A DNA stretch of 64,000 nucleotides, taken from assembly GCF_032854445.1 (NCBI RefSeq), contig NC_088295.1:55287249-55351248 (forward strand), written 5' to 3'. Position 1 is the stretch's first letter, and the number at the start of each line of letters is the position of its first letter. The translations under genes and the position numbers were made by a program. This DNA is from Liolophura sinensis. Its lineage: Eukaryota; Mollusca; Polyplacophora; Chitonida; Chitonidae. Below, piece after piece: positions 52,150 to 63,532 of the stretch. The notes under the pieces are model-generated. The model was given only the letters and a program-made list of their open reading frames with translations, was not told where the DNA came from and did no database searches.

Positions 52150-52412
52150 CTTGGGTTGGTTAGCGTGCTAGCGCAGCGTAATGACCCAGGAGTCTCTCAC
52201 CAATGTGGTCGCTGTGAGTTCAAGTCCAGCTCATGCTGGCTTCCTCTCCGGCTGTACGTGGGAAGGTCTGTCAGCTACCAGCGGATGGTCGTGGGTTTCC
52301 CCCGGGCTGTGCCCTGTTTCCACCCACCATAATGCTGGCCACCGTCATATAAGTGAAATATTCTTGAGTACGACGTAAAACACCAATCAAATATGTAAAT
52401 AAAAAATAAATT
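52150..52412 (+). mobile_element. Full-length tRNA-derived SINE (family 1)
   Basis: The head contains an A-box-like TAGCGCAGCGTA at 52,169-52,180 and a B box AGTTCAAGTCC at 52,217-52,227 (10 of 11 to GGTTCRANNCC), spaced as in tRNA genes. Next is a core running from CTCATGCTGGCTTCCTCTCC through CCACCATAATGCTGGCC and ATATTCTTGAGTAC. The end is GTAAAACACCAATCAAAT plus an A/T-rich tail. This copy fixes the orientation of the family: copies that begin TTTATTTATTTGATTGG on the + strand are minus-strand insertions. It lies in the intron after exon 3. Confidence 0.85.
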
Positions 52413-53622
52413 AAAGTTGCTTGGCAGCCTTGGAACTTTTTTGTTTGACTCTCGACATAAGAGGATAAACCAGCCAATTGTCAGCCTAGTATTAGCAGAC
52501 TGTCCTGTCTCATGTCAGAATGGCATTTCAGTGAGGCAGTATTAGGCGTATGCCAGCATTCAGACAATATCATTGCAGGATGGAATTAAAAACCTGTGCA
52601 GTCAAGTGATAATTTTTACCCTCACTGTTAAAAAGGCCAGATAGCCCTTGTTGGTAATTCCTCATTCTTGGATTTCAAGACCAATTAAACTTTTTAATTC
52701 TTGAAAGAATAGAGGTATTTGTTGGCTTCCCTGTCACTCTAACCCATGAAATCATGCAAAGCCGTGAGAGAGGGTTGAGGTAAAATGTAAGCTTGCCATA
52801 GTCTTTCCCTTCAAACTTTGAGCATTTAGTTCCTTAATATGATGAGACACCTTTGACATCTGTGACAAATGCAGTGGTGATGATACTGTACAGTTTACTT
52901 ATTCTTGCGGAGGGCCCAATGTAACATGCCACAGACAGTTGTAAACTAGAGCAGCCCGCACAGACTGTATTCCTGTCAACCATCTACATAAAAGTCATCT
53001 ATTGTGCATCTCCTTCTGTCCAGCCTTCAAGACTCTATCTGTAAGCAGGAAGTACAAGATTGTTATGTTTTGCACAACACTCCAAAAATAACGCACTGAG
53101 CGCTTGTGGATGTGACAGACCAAAGTACGTAACCATTTCTGTGTTAGCGACTACAATGTCAGGCGATGTCTGTTATGTTATTTTGTTTGTTTAGCAAATT
53201 ATTCCTCAGTTTTGCCCCGGTCTTGTACAGCAAACCAATTGCCAAAAGAGTCAGGAGTAATTTAGAACAGTCATGGTATTGACCCTGTAGCTAATTTTTC
53301 ACCTGCCACTTTAGGTGTAGAACATGTGGGCGAAAACAATTTCTATCTATGTTATTTCTTTCTTTCTACCTCCCAGTGTTGGGAGCTTTTTGGCAGATAA
53401 GGACGGAGTTGCCTTGCTGCCACTGTTGCTGGTGTAACATAGAGAGAATGAGAGATCTTGCTATGATAAATCTCAGGAGTTACGTAATGATCAACCACCT
53501 ACAGTCTACATTTCTGCATAGCTCTTGCGTTGAAACATACTTTTCTGTGGTATATGGCCATATAGTTTCCTGTTGAATTTTTTATTTTTGCGCCTTTACC
53601 ATTTGATTGTGAATCCATTTCT

Positions 53623-53728
53623 AGGTTGGACGTGCACATGTACCTTTTCTATGCTTGACACTGTAGTAATCTGCATAGGTTGGCCGTGCACATGTACCTT
53701 TTCTATGCTTGACACTGTAGTAATTTGC
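53623..53728. repeat. Two tandem copies of a 54-bp unit
   Basis: AGGTTGG(A/C)CGTGCACATG and TACCTTTTCTATGCTTGACA repeat at 53,623 and 53,677 with only a few differences. Confidence 0.9.
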
Positions 53729-54336
53729 CTTGATGAATTCCATTACAGACTTTAGGTGTACACCTCACATATACTTACAGGCATATACTGATACATTGGT
53801 GATAATTTTGTGTATAGAAACATTTCAGATTTGGTTGATAAAAAGCCTTCCTGGAGGGGCTAACTCTTTATTCAGGTTTAAACACCAACCAAGAATACAC
53901 TGGTTGAACTTACAAAACAGGTGGAGAGAACTGTAGAGTGAATTCTGAATCATCTTACTTAGATAAAGATTCAGTTTTCATTGTGCGTATGAGTTAGTAT
54001 AAGCTCTACAGACAAAAACAAGACTAAGCACTATATAAAGTAAATTCTCCTCACAAACCAAGGACGCAGTAATCAGTTTCTAGCTGTCATGTTTCAGGTG
54101 TCTCTTTGTCTGTTGAGGGCTCTAAAAGTGAATGTAAGCAATTCTGTTGACCTGATATATAACAATATGGCTGTTCCCTTGCTGCTCTATTAATTCTTTA
54201 GACTTGACATTGTCATTATTTGCGCACCATTTAATAAACCATGGAAATGAAATATCTTTGGTCTTTTTAACATGTATATAAACACATGACAGACTAATTT
54301 TACTAGAAGGGCAAACAGGTTTTGATGTTAAAGCTA

Positions 54337-54549
54337 CCCTATTTCTTCTAATTTTCCGACACTTAGTCTACTCATTATAGCCAATATATTTGTAATTGTA
54401 GCTGAAATATTGAGTTTCGGTTTTCTCATATGCTTAGACCATCTAATGAACATCTTTACTTTTCCAAAAGGCTGGTAAAGAAATGTAATGTAAGAAATAT
54501 TTACTTTCAACACTACTAAAATCTGTCCCCAAAATTAGAAGAATTAGGG
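54337..54549. mobile_element. MITE with 19-bp inverted ends and TA duplication
   Basis: The left end CCCTATTTCTTCTAATTTT and the reverse complement of the right end (CCCTAATTCTTCTAATTTT) differ at one base. TA flanks both sides (54,335-54,336 and 54,550-54,551). This is the structure of non-autonomous Tc1/mariner-type elements. It is 213 bp with no coding capacity. Confidence 0.85.
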
Positions 54550-55005
54550 TATGTTTTGATGCTGTCAAATATGTGGTTAAAGTGACACGGTAACAGCGAT
54601 GAAGTAGGTCAAGATCAAGGTGAACACTTTCTGAGATGGGTCTTGGAGTACATACACTAGTTCAATAACCTGCTGTGCAATGACCTCTGCTTTGTCGTGT
54701 TTGTTGGAAAATTTTCTTCACAAACATGACAAAGGCCCTTTGTTTCTTAGATACTAATGTTTGGAGAGAGAAAAGGTGATATGACACTCTGTTGCTCACT
54801 AGATGTATACGCTACCACTCTTCTGCATTCTCAGATGTTTGATCACCAGGCTACATGTCTGCAGAATGTAACTAGTCGCTGAAATGGATAACATTCAGTC
54901 CAGTTTCCTGTGGTTTGGAGTTTAGTACTGACCAACTGCCGTGATGACAAGTCATGTAAACTGCTATAGATTATGACAAACAATATTTATTGTCTTTATC
55001 CAAAT

Positions 55006-55112
55006 GTTTATTTATTTATTTATTTGATTGGTGTTTTGCGCCGTACTCAAGAATATTTCACTTATACGACAACGCCCAGCATTATGGTGGGTGGAAAGCG
55101 GGCAGAGTTTAT
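55006..55112 (-). mobile_element. SINE family 1, 3' part
   Basis: TTTATTTATTTATTTGATTG, GTTTTGCGCCGTACTCAAGA and CCCAGCATTATGGTGGGTGG, then truncated after GGGCAGAG. Confidence 0.8.
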
Positions 55113-56581
55113 CAAAATGTGAAAACACCTTTAACTTTACATTTTACTGAAAAAAAGACAGTAGCGTAACTTTCTAATAGTCTATGTGCCACATTATGGC
55201 TGCAATGCTGCCAAAATGGCATTAGGCCATAATTGTTCTTTCATTTATTACCCACATTCTACAGGCATAAATGATTTATTACATGCATTTGAAGAAGTCC
55301 ATAATAAATAAATAACAGAATGCTTGTTCATGTCTGTAGGACACTGATTTACATTAGCCTATGAGTGTGTACTAGAACATTTCTAAATCATTCCTGTAGT
55401 AAAAGTTAATAATGCGTAATTTTTTTGTTCAAAGCATCTTTGCTTCAAAGATACATTTTGGGTATCTCAAATTCCGACAGATATACATTTACGTGTACAA
55501 AAATATATCATGCTTGTTAAAGGCAAGTGTAGGACCATGTGGTCATGATCTATGCAAGTACATGAATTTGTTTTGGTTTGGTCATGAAACCTGGCTTGTA
55601 TCAGCAAAACAAAAGGTCAGCATTTATGAATCTGAACATTTCTAGATCTCAGTACGTTTTAATTTGTAGAAATAATTGGCTGTCATTAGAATAATTGTAT
55701 CTGGTAATTTATCTAGATTAACTGACATCAGAAGTATTTCTGATGCACAAATACCATGCGGTATGGCCCCTTTAAGAGTGGAATGTATAAAATTTTCCTT
55801 GCGGCACTGTTGCGTGTCACTTACGGATATCCTAGTTTTTTTTTATCATTCTCTTGGCAGTGACTGTAGGAAGCTAGTTTTGAAAACATAGCATTATGTC
55901 TGTGTCAGTGCACAATTCTCATGTGATGTGTTATGATAATCAGGGATCCGAGTCTTGGTTTTTAGTTTTGATGAGATGTTTTACGATATCGTTGATAAAC
56001 TTCAGCACCCTGCCAGGCTGATAAAAACCTGTAGATATCCTGAGAGAGATACAGACATTCTTCAACCTGGTAAACATTGTTTTGTTGTCATGGAAGCCCG
56101 TTGTTGAACACACATGGGCTCCTGTAGGCTTCCAGAATTACACAACTGGTTTCCTGCTGAGATATCAAAATAAAATGCCGTAAGCTTGTCACTTACTCCA
56201 GCAGGAAAATAATTGGGCTTTATTCATGTTTCTGAGAATGTACTGTTATGTTGTCAAAGCTCTGCTATGTAGTACAGAAAACGGCAGCAAGATCACAAGG
56301 TTCTTTCACCTGTTTTTTTTATTGGTATCCTCACTTAACCGAGCTTTATGTGAAAGATGTTAACCGATAAGCTTTCTTTTGCCAACAAATAAATAACAAT
56401 CTCCTGTGTAAGACTGACATTTTTTTTCTCTCCTCTCCAAATCAAAAAAGAAGGAAGGGCTTACATACCACACCTATAACATACAAACATGTATTAGACA
56501 GAAAATATGCTTATTAATTTCATGTGTGCTGCATTATTGGCAGCAATGGTGTACTTTGAATACACGTATTTGTCTTATGTA

Positions 56582-56775
56582 CCGTAATTTCCTCAACATT
56601 TTCACATATTAAAGAGCAACTTTCAGTGCAATTTATTCACATTTTTATTTTGTTTTTGGAGACAAAAACTACATTCGTTGGGTTGGTCAGTTTCAGGGCT
56701 TTACAGAGTGTACAGCTTTATCAGTTTACACAGAATAATGCTTTCAGAACATGAGAAAAGGTTGAAGAATTACAG
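56582..56775. mobile_element. MITE, interior type B
   Basis: Left end TA-CCGTAATTTCCTCAACATTTT and right end (reverse complement) TA-CTGTAATTCTTCAACCTTTT. The interior carries TTTGGAGACAAAAACTACAT and GTTTCAGGGCTTTACA, shared with copies near 12.3 and 17.0 kb. Confidence 0.8.
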
Positions 56776-57141
56776 TAAGCATTTTTAATGTACATTTTTT
56801 GCAGTATCATGCAGACACGTGAAATATGGATTTGACTAAAAACACTTTGTTCTATGGGTTATATCAGCACCATTTCTTAATATTAGCAAGTTTGAGAAAC
56901 TATCACATAGCTCATGTTTTAAGTACAAATGGGCACAGTTTTGTATGAAAAGTTACTCCAAACTGAAATCTCAATACCATGCTCGTCCTGATACAAATCA
57001 AATGGCACTTTAGCCTGGACTGAAGCTAATACTGGGCTTAAGTCCTAGTACCGTGTTGAACAATTAGACCTTGGTGCTGTATTTGCTTTGGATACCGCAT
57101 TCTCTGTATTGTGAATTGAATGAAATAGTTGAGAAATGACG

Positions 57142-57191
57142 GAGGGGTACTAAAGGAGCAAAGTGTGAGGGGTACTAAAGGAGCAAAGTGT
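57142..57191. repeat. 25-bp tandem duplication
   Basis: GAGGGGTACTAAAGGAGCAA + AGTGT occurs twice without mismatch. Confidence 0.9.
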
Positions 57192-57874
57192 TCGAAGAGT
57201 ATATGTGGTTCACAGTGTAGACAGGATGCAGGATTTGCCGTTCTGAAATGTGGAAACCACTCAGTTTTGTGTGGAAGTTATTGGCTTCACATCTGTGATT
57301 GTAATTGACCTGAAGCAACTGTATCATCAGTAGTTGGGAATGTTGCCAGATTGCCACAGCCTCAAACCAGGGAGCTGGAAGTTTTAGATGAAATAAGCGT
57401 TTATCAACAGTTTATAGCAAGGAGTTTGCCTGCAGGATATAAATGTAGATGGACTACTGATCTTGTGACGATGTCTTGTAAAATTGGCCTGTCCTCATGG
57501 GTGATTGATTTAGTGCCAAAAGTCAGGGTGTGAAAAATTGCGGCTGGCATGATGCTGAGGTGGCTTGCCTGGAAACTGGGATCATGACAGACCTAGTTAA
57601 ACACAGCCATACATACCTGTAGCTATTTAGCCAATTGATGAACTGTTTATGGACAAGCTGACTGAGGGAGCCATGTGCTATGAGATTATCCGAAATTGCC
57701 AAGTGTAAAAAAATTGTCCACATTTAGATTGGTATATTGAAATGTCTGCTTGTCATAAAAATGGATTAGCCTTCAAGTTTCAGTTTCTCTTCCCTAGAAT
57801 TTATTTAGCTTAAGGTCAGGAGGTTTGTCAAGCACCTGACAAAGGTCTGCGTTTTACTCTGAACACTTTGGTAG

Positions 57875-57950
57875 ACCTAGTCAGCGCCGTATAAGAGAAA
57901 ATTCTTGAGCACAGCATTTGACATCAGTCAAATAAATGTATGTAAATCAG
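57875..57950 (+). mobile_element. SINE 3' tail fragment
   Basis: GCGCCGTATAAGAGAAAATT, CTTGAGCACAGCATTTGACA and TCAGTCAAATAAATG match the common SINE 3' end only, so the family cannot be decided. Confidence 0.55.
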
Positions 57951-58367
57951 TATTCCATAAACCTTATGCCTTTATGGCTTTGTATTGGTCCTAGATTATG
58001 CTATTTATGAGTAAAAGCTACTGAATTATAGGATGAGGCTTCCTTTGACTGAGGAGTTTATAGTGCTAGACTTTGAATCACTAGCCCTCAAACATGAAAT
58101 AAAGAAGCAGACAAGAAAATCTTTATAAGAAACATTAGATCATTTTGTGACAATAAACCATTGGCGACATGTGTGGCTATTGACACACTCTTACAGTCAC
58201 GGACGAGGAGTAGTACTCTTCCACCATGGTGTGTATATCAGAAGCTCATCAGTAACCCTGGGCACTCTAGTTTCCTCATAAAACAGACGGACTGCCACAG
58301 TTAGTGTAGTTAGACAGCAATCATATTAATGTATAAAAATAACAATAATCAAACAAATAAATATCAT

Positions 58368-58370
<3 letters not shown>

Positions 58371-58402
<32 letters not shown>
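58371..58402 (+). repeat. T32 homopolymer in the exon 4 acceptor
   Basis: Thirty-two consecutive T separate a possible branch site (CATAAC, ending 58,370) from GATTTTTCAG. It serves as or adjoins the polypyrimidine tract of the intron before exon 4. Confidence 0.9.
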
Positions 58403-58403
<1 letters not shown>

Positions 58404-58412
58404 ATTTTTCAG

Positions 58413-58595
58413 CTGCCAGTAGAAAATGATACATTCGAGACAGTGGGCTCCTGGTGCTGTGTGGCAGGCACAGTCACTGCCACCCTTAAGCTGGACCGAA
58501 AGGGATTTACGCTAAAAGAGGCCATCCCTGTCTGGGCAGAGATTAAGAACCTGAGCAGTCGGAGAATTACGGGCACTCAGGTGTCATTAATACAG
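58413..58595 (+). CDS. Arrestin-domain protein, coding exon 4 (start of C domain)
   Basis: Encodes residues 153-213 in phase 0 on both sides (61 codons). LPVENDTFETVG forms the linker. SWCC at residues 165-168, then the strand GTVTATLKLDRKGF, is the start of the arrestin C domain; a CC pair ahead of a K..RKG(F/Y) strand is typical of ARRDC proteins. It continues LKEAIPVWAEIKNLSSRRI, the next strand pair. The acceptor is TTTTTCAG directly after a T32 run, and the donor is ACAG-GTAAGC. A frame open upstream through the poly-T (starting at 58,329) only reads the homopolymer as Phe and is not coding. Confidence 0.95.
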
Positions 58596-58799
58596 GTAAG
58601 CATTCAGTTGTAAGCATGTTTGGGACGGGGTGAGGAAGAGCGATTGTGTGGTATTTGATTATCAGACAATATTACACTTAAGTGAAAATTTAAAGAATAA
58701 TCCAAAATTGTGCCAATACTCTTTATACTCTGTATTTGAGGTGCCTCTGGTGTGGTCTTATGTGAAATTTAGCCGAAGATGACTAATATAACCAATGCC

Positions 58800-58937
58800 G
58801 CACGTGGAAGATTTCACAGATAACTCAGTGGTTTGGTACTCGGGCACTCCAATTTCCTCCACTCATAAAACTGGCTGCCATTATGAAAAGAAACAGTTCC
58901 TGAGTACGGCATTAAGCAGCAGTGAATAAATCAAAGG
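58800..58937 (+). mobile_element. SINE family 2 (related 3' end)
   Basis: AACTCAGTGGTTTGGTACTC, TTTCCTCCACTCATAAAACT, GGCTGCCATTATGAAAAGAA and GAGTACGGCATTAAGCAGCA, ending GTGAATAAATC. The 3' end resembles family 1, but the middle (CACTCATAAAACTGG in place of CACCATAATGCTGG) is different. Confidence 0.55.
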
Positions 58938-61900
58938 ATTATAATTGTCATCATCATGCACAGTGAAAATATATATGTGTATTCTGTAGAAATGATGTTC
59001 ATGATGCATGAAGGATGGTGTTTACCATAAATTTTGTTTCAGTAAAAGAAGGTCATCATATTTAGGCTTACTGATACAATTATGTATTTTTTTTATTTTT
59101 GTCAACAATTTTATAAGAATCTTCTGAAATAAAGGGAGGGACAAAGGGTTATGCATCCAAACACGTAATAAAACGAACAAAGGCCATGGATTGTTCCCCA
59201 ATCTGAAAGTCCTTTTTATCTGTGTAGTGCTAAGAAAATATGGTATTTAATAACGGTTGAGTGAAAAACTAGGTGAACACAATTAAGTGTTGACCTAATG
59301 AACAGGCAGCCATCGGTGGCGCAAAAACCTATAAAGCTGTCAGTACTGCAGGAGGAAATTATACATTTACCCCAGGCTTGTGTGGGAGGGTGGAAACCCA
59401 ACAGGTTGCTTGGCTTTGTAGCTGTGTTTAGTGAGAGCTCAGAAAACAAAGCACTCAGTCTGATATTCTCCTTTTGTTACCGCTACAGTAGCTATGCCAA
59501 CAAATCCAATGTTATTTGAAATTCATGATGCGAGACTCGCCCCCCTGACAGCTAATTTCTCCCATGGGAACTGATTTGTCGTTTGGATGTGCCCAGAAGA
59601 GTGTTCAGTTGAGTTTTTTGGTGTTAACCGCCCAGTGAAGTGGCAGCTTCCACTAGCAGGCTGTTACCAGCATTGTACTCATGTTCGGCCACACTGCATA
59701 TATACCAGTGGACTGACATAGAGATCTTGTGAAAATATATGCAGTACTCAGACGTGGTTGTTTGCTGATTTGAGCGAATTTGTTTTCCTGGGTTGTTCAA
59801 AGCAAATCCATAGAGCTTTTGTGCCATACCAAAACAGATGGAAGGTCATTTCTACAGATATGTGTATATTTTCATATTGAGGATGCAATAAGAAACATTT
59901 TTAAAAAAAAATTGATAACTCAATTGGTTCAGAAAAAAAATAACGTTTTTCCAAAATTGCTACATTTCATGAATAGGCCCTATATGCTAATTTCCTATGA
60001 CACATATTAAAAGTTGTTCCATCTCCCAATAATTTGATATGGGCTGCAGATGTAGAAAAAGGTTAATAATTGATCTTTCTGCTCTGTCCCGATATACCCA
60101 GTGAAGAATTTTTTGTTGAAGATTACACTTTGCACATTTGTGGATAAAGGGTGGTGCATTTCCCCTGGAAAAGATAACTGAGCTGTTGACAGAAGCCTTA
60201 GTAGAATTGTACACTGTAACCTTTATACACACTGTGGTATTGTTTACCATGGCAACTGTGGAGATGTGTTGATAGCATTGATTACTTCCCCCTGATTTGC
60301 TGAGTTGCAGTGTAACTCAAACCTGAGATTTCTTCTCCAGAGTAAAGCTTATAGGTCCTGTCAGATATGTGATGTATACACATGGCCTGAGACTGTGTGT
60401 GTATGCACTAACTTGAAATAGTTCAGTCTTAAGTGAAAGTGAAACTACATGTGGACAACTATTTCATGTATACAACAAATAATTCTAGTCATGGAAAAAT
60501 GTACAAGTTTTGATTTAATTCATTTATGCCATGAATCAGTACATTTTCAACTTGAGATAAGCATTGTCTACATGTACTCTTAAATTGTCAGACTTTTGGA
60601 ATATGTCAGTGTGGACAGATTGTGTCCAAACCACAGTAACAACCAAACAACTCACTTTGTTAGCTGCAGAAAATGGCATACAGAATAGTTTAGACCGTGT
60701 TATTATCAGCAAAGGCATGCACATCTGTATCATTTGTGTACAAATAATTTTGCAGTGGCATATCTTGACAGAATAACTCTGTTATTGTTGGCTTATAAAG
60801 AAAATCTGAATGTCACTATGATTTGGATTTGTACTTCAAATTCAGTGACAAAAGGCATCCTGTGTTGGAAGATCTGATGGACTATTTGCATATCTTTAGA
60901 ACCTTTATAATGTTAGTGAGCACTGAACTACATGTTAATAATTCAGATTACCGTTAACCACAGCTGGCCTCTGCTCGTGAGAGGATAAAATCTGACCTAG
61001 CCATGGTTACGGTCAATTACATTTCTGCTTGTTAATGGTATCTTGACCATTGGCAACTGTTGAAGATACGAACTACTGCTTGATTAATCATAACTGTTGA
61101 CTACATTGTTAAACCCTAACGAAGGAGCCCAATTCAACACCCATGAGGAGCAGTCGGACAAATGACCATCCAAATGGCTTAACTGGACCAAACAGCTGGC
61201 ATATTGTACTGTCAGTGACCGCAAGACCCTCTCAAGATGGGAATCTAAATGCTCCCTGAGGGACCTTTGTCCTTCAGTAAGGTCTGGATGGGGTTTGGAA
61301 ATACTAAGGCGCTGGGATATTCATTTGATTACTCAAAGGGTGCGATAGTACCACTTGAAATTTCCAGTATCGTTGAGCATGTGGTATTCACCACTGACCA
61401 GGCTGATCTGTTCCATTTCTTCTTCCATTAAATTGCTGGTCATTCATTGAATTGCTGGTCTAGTTCTTGTGTAAGAAAGTAGGTCAGAGCAGTGTGTGGA
61501 CAGAGATGGAAGAGAAATCGAGTGACACATGTATGATGAAGAAAATCAATCTTAAATGCAACACTTATCAAGACGTTATGAGAGCTATATTGGGCATTTA
61601 AGACTGGTGCATATTGGTGATAAGAAAAATTACTACTTTATGCAAATCAGTTCCAACTTTAGTTCAGCAGTTTAAAAAAGTCAGTGACTACTGTACCGGT
61701 TAAGGTGAACGAAGTGATAATTCTGTCAGCTTTATAATAAATTGTTCATTGTCTTGCTATTTTAAATTTGGCTGCAATAATCCGTTCTCCTTATAGCACA
61801 AGGTGAAGTGATTTACCTGGAAAGATCGCATTGTCTGTGAACTCCCTTTGTTAATGAAAAAGATAATCGCTGAATGCCTTTTCACCAATATTACAGCCAT

Positions 61901-62139
61901 GTTCATTCACCGATATATAATTATTGAAAGATATTGTAATATCTTCACATGGTAATTACTTCATAGTTGTCCCTTCACATGTTGGTCAATACCTACATTA
62001 TTATAATAATGCAAATTGTGAATTGGTCAACACACAATAACAGATAGAGATAATGCTGTCCTCATGTTTTTTTTGTCACTTAAACTGAATGTCAGTATAA
62101 TGGTGAAAATCTTTGTTTAATATTTACCCTTAGCAAATG

Positions 62140-62268
62140 TTCGCAGATGTTCGTTGGTTTCAACCCAGTCTCTGCTCGGTTTTCTCACATCATAATGCTG
62201 GTGGTCATTATATAAATGAAATGTTCTTGAGTGCGACTTAAAACCCTAATCAAAAAATAATGAAGTTT
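62140..62268 (+). mobile_element. SINE family 1, diverged, 5'-truncated
   Basis: Weakly conserved TTCGTTGGTTTCAACCCAGT, then CATCATAATGCTGGTGGTCA, TATATAAATGAAATGTTCTT and AAAACCCTAATCAAAAAATA. Confidence 0.65.
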
Positions 62269-63532
62269 AGTGGAAATAAAATATTCTCCTGGGTTTACAG
62301 TACTGATGGGGGGAGGGGGTAGCTTGAGATTCAGTTGTGATCGTCATATGTGGTTCAGAACACATTTCTTTCCTTAGAACAGTTGACATGCGTCAATTTC
62401 TATTTGAGTAGTACCCTGAGATTGTTTGGATTCTCTATTACATTCTTATTGTGGCATCGTCAGATCTTCTCGTTTCAGAGATGAACATTTCCAGTTTACT
62501 TAAGTGATAACCTTTCAGATGCCCTCAAACTCTAAAGGTTTTTATGTGGTACTTGCTGCTGTGCAATCAAGAATTTTAGTTTAAAAGCAATCTGGATTTT
62601 TCCAAGGATGCCCCAGTGAGAGCACTCTAGAACACCTGCTGTTGCAGAAACGCTGCCCTGTGGAGTCAATTGCTGATCAACGAGGCCAGATGCCATTAGA
62701 ATGGCATAACCAAATTCTCCATGGCAGTGGTGAACATAAGAAACTGCTTGAGTAAATATGTTTTGGGGCTTCTGTACATAAAAGTTTGTTTTTGGGCCAT
62801 GATGATGAGCTGAAGTTCTTGAATACTACAGCTTTCTTAGAACTGGATTGATTTTTCTATTGGCCATTGCTCGAGCATGGAAGGAAAACATCCCCTTAGT
62901 GCTGTGCTCTTGTGGAATAAGCCGTCAAAGATGGAGCCGCGGCAGAAGCGTGATCCACGGTTAATTTTATGAGGTTCGCTCATCGCGAGTGGCAGGAGGC
63001 TGATCGTGAAGTTGTTGGCCAATGGGGAATCAGCGGGCAACATTCATCTCTGCGAAACTCTGGTCTGATTGATTACATATATCAGCCTCAGGAAGAGCCC
63101 CTGGCGGGGCGGATGTCTCCATATATATGACAGCAGATCACGCACTGATACTCCAGCAATCAATGCGCTATGCCAGACGCAAGTCTTCTCATTAAAAGAA
63201 ATGATCCGAGAGATTGCCCCAGAATTGTTACAGCTCGTCTAAACCATTCATTAGGACAAGTTTTATGGTCTTGGGGACTATATCCGACAAGTAATGCATC
63301 ATGAAGTCTTTCTGTGCTACGGCCAGGTCACCATGACATTTACTCTTATTGTTGTGTTAGATTTATATTTTCATGAGAGATAGATTATGCTGTGCCAGAT
63401 CTAAAATATTTCGTTCATGATAGATGAAAATTGCACAACGTTGCAAACTTACTTTAACATGGATGAAAAAGTTATTTCACAATGAAAAAAACTCCAAATA
63501 CAGGCTAACCATTTGTTGTCGGCTTTAACATT

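Larger units (their letters stand above)
51989..58412 (+). other. Intron between coding exons 3 and 4 (6.4 kb)
   Basis: Starts GTAAGT and ends in 32 T followed by GATTTTTCAG. It contains the one full-length tRNA-derived SINE (52,150-52,412), a minus-strand SINE at 55,006-55,112, a SINE tail near 57.9 kb, two TA-flanked MITEs (54,337-54,549 and 56,582-56,775), and tandem duplications at 53,623-53,728 and 57,142-57,191. No other coding sequence is recognised. Confidence 0.85.

Noticed and set aside
52169-52227. A and B boxes as a true tRNA gene
   Set aside because: No acceptor stem or cloverleaf; the boxes lead straight into a repeated SINE body.
58329-58412. Open frame extending exon 4 upstream through the poly-T
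   Set aside because: It reads homopolymer as a Phe run and crosses the TTTTTCAG acceptor; exon 3 joins exactly at 58,413 in phase 0.
61249-61431. Possible next arrestin exon (peptide with GAIVPLEISS)
   Set aside because: Only a chance resemblance to the VPLEI strand of the C domain; flanking residues and splice sites do not fit.
62585-62755. 56-codon open frame without ATG, with a protein-like appearance
   Set aside because: Length is within chance expectation, and no family or splice context could be assigned.
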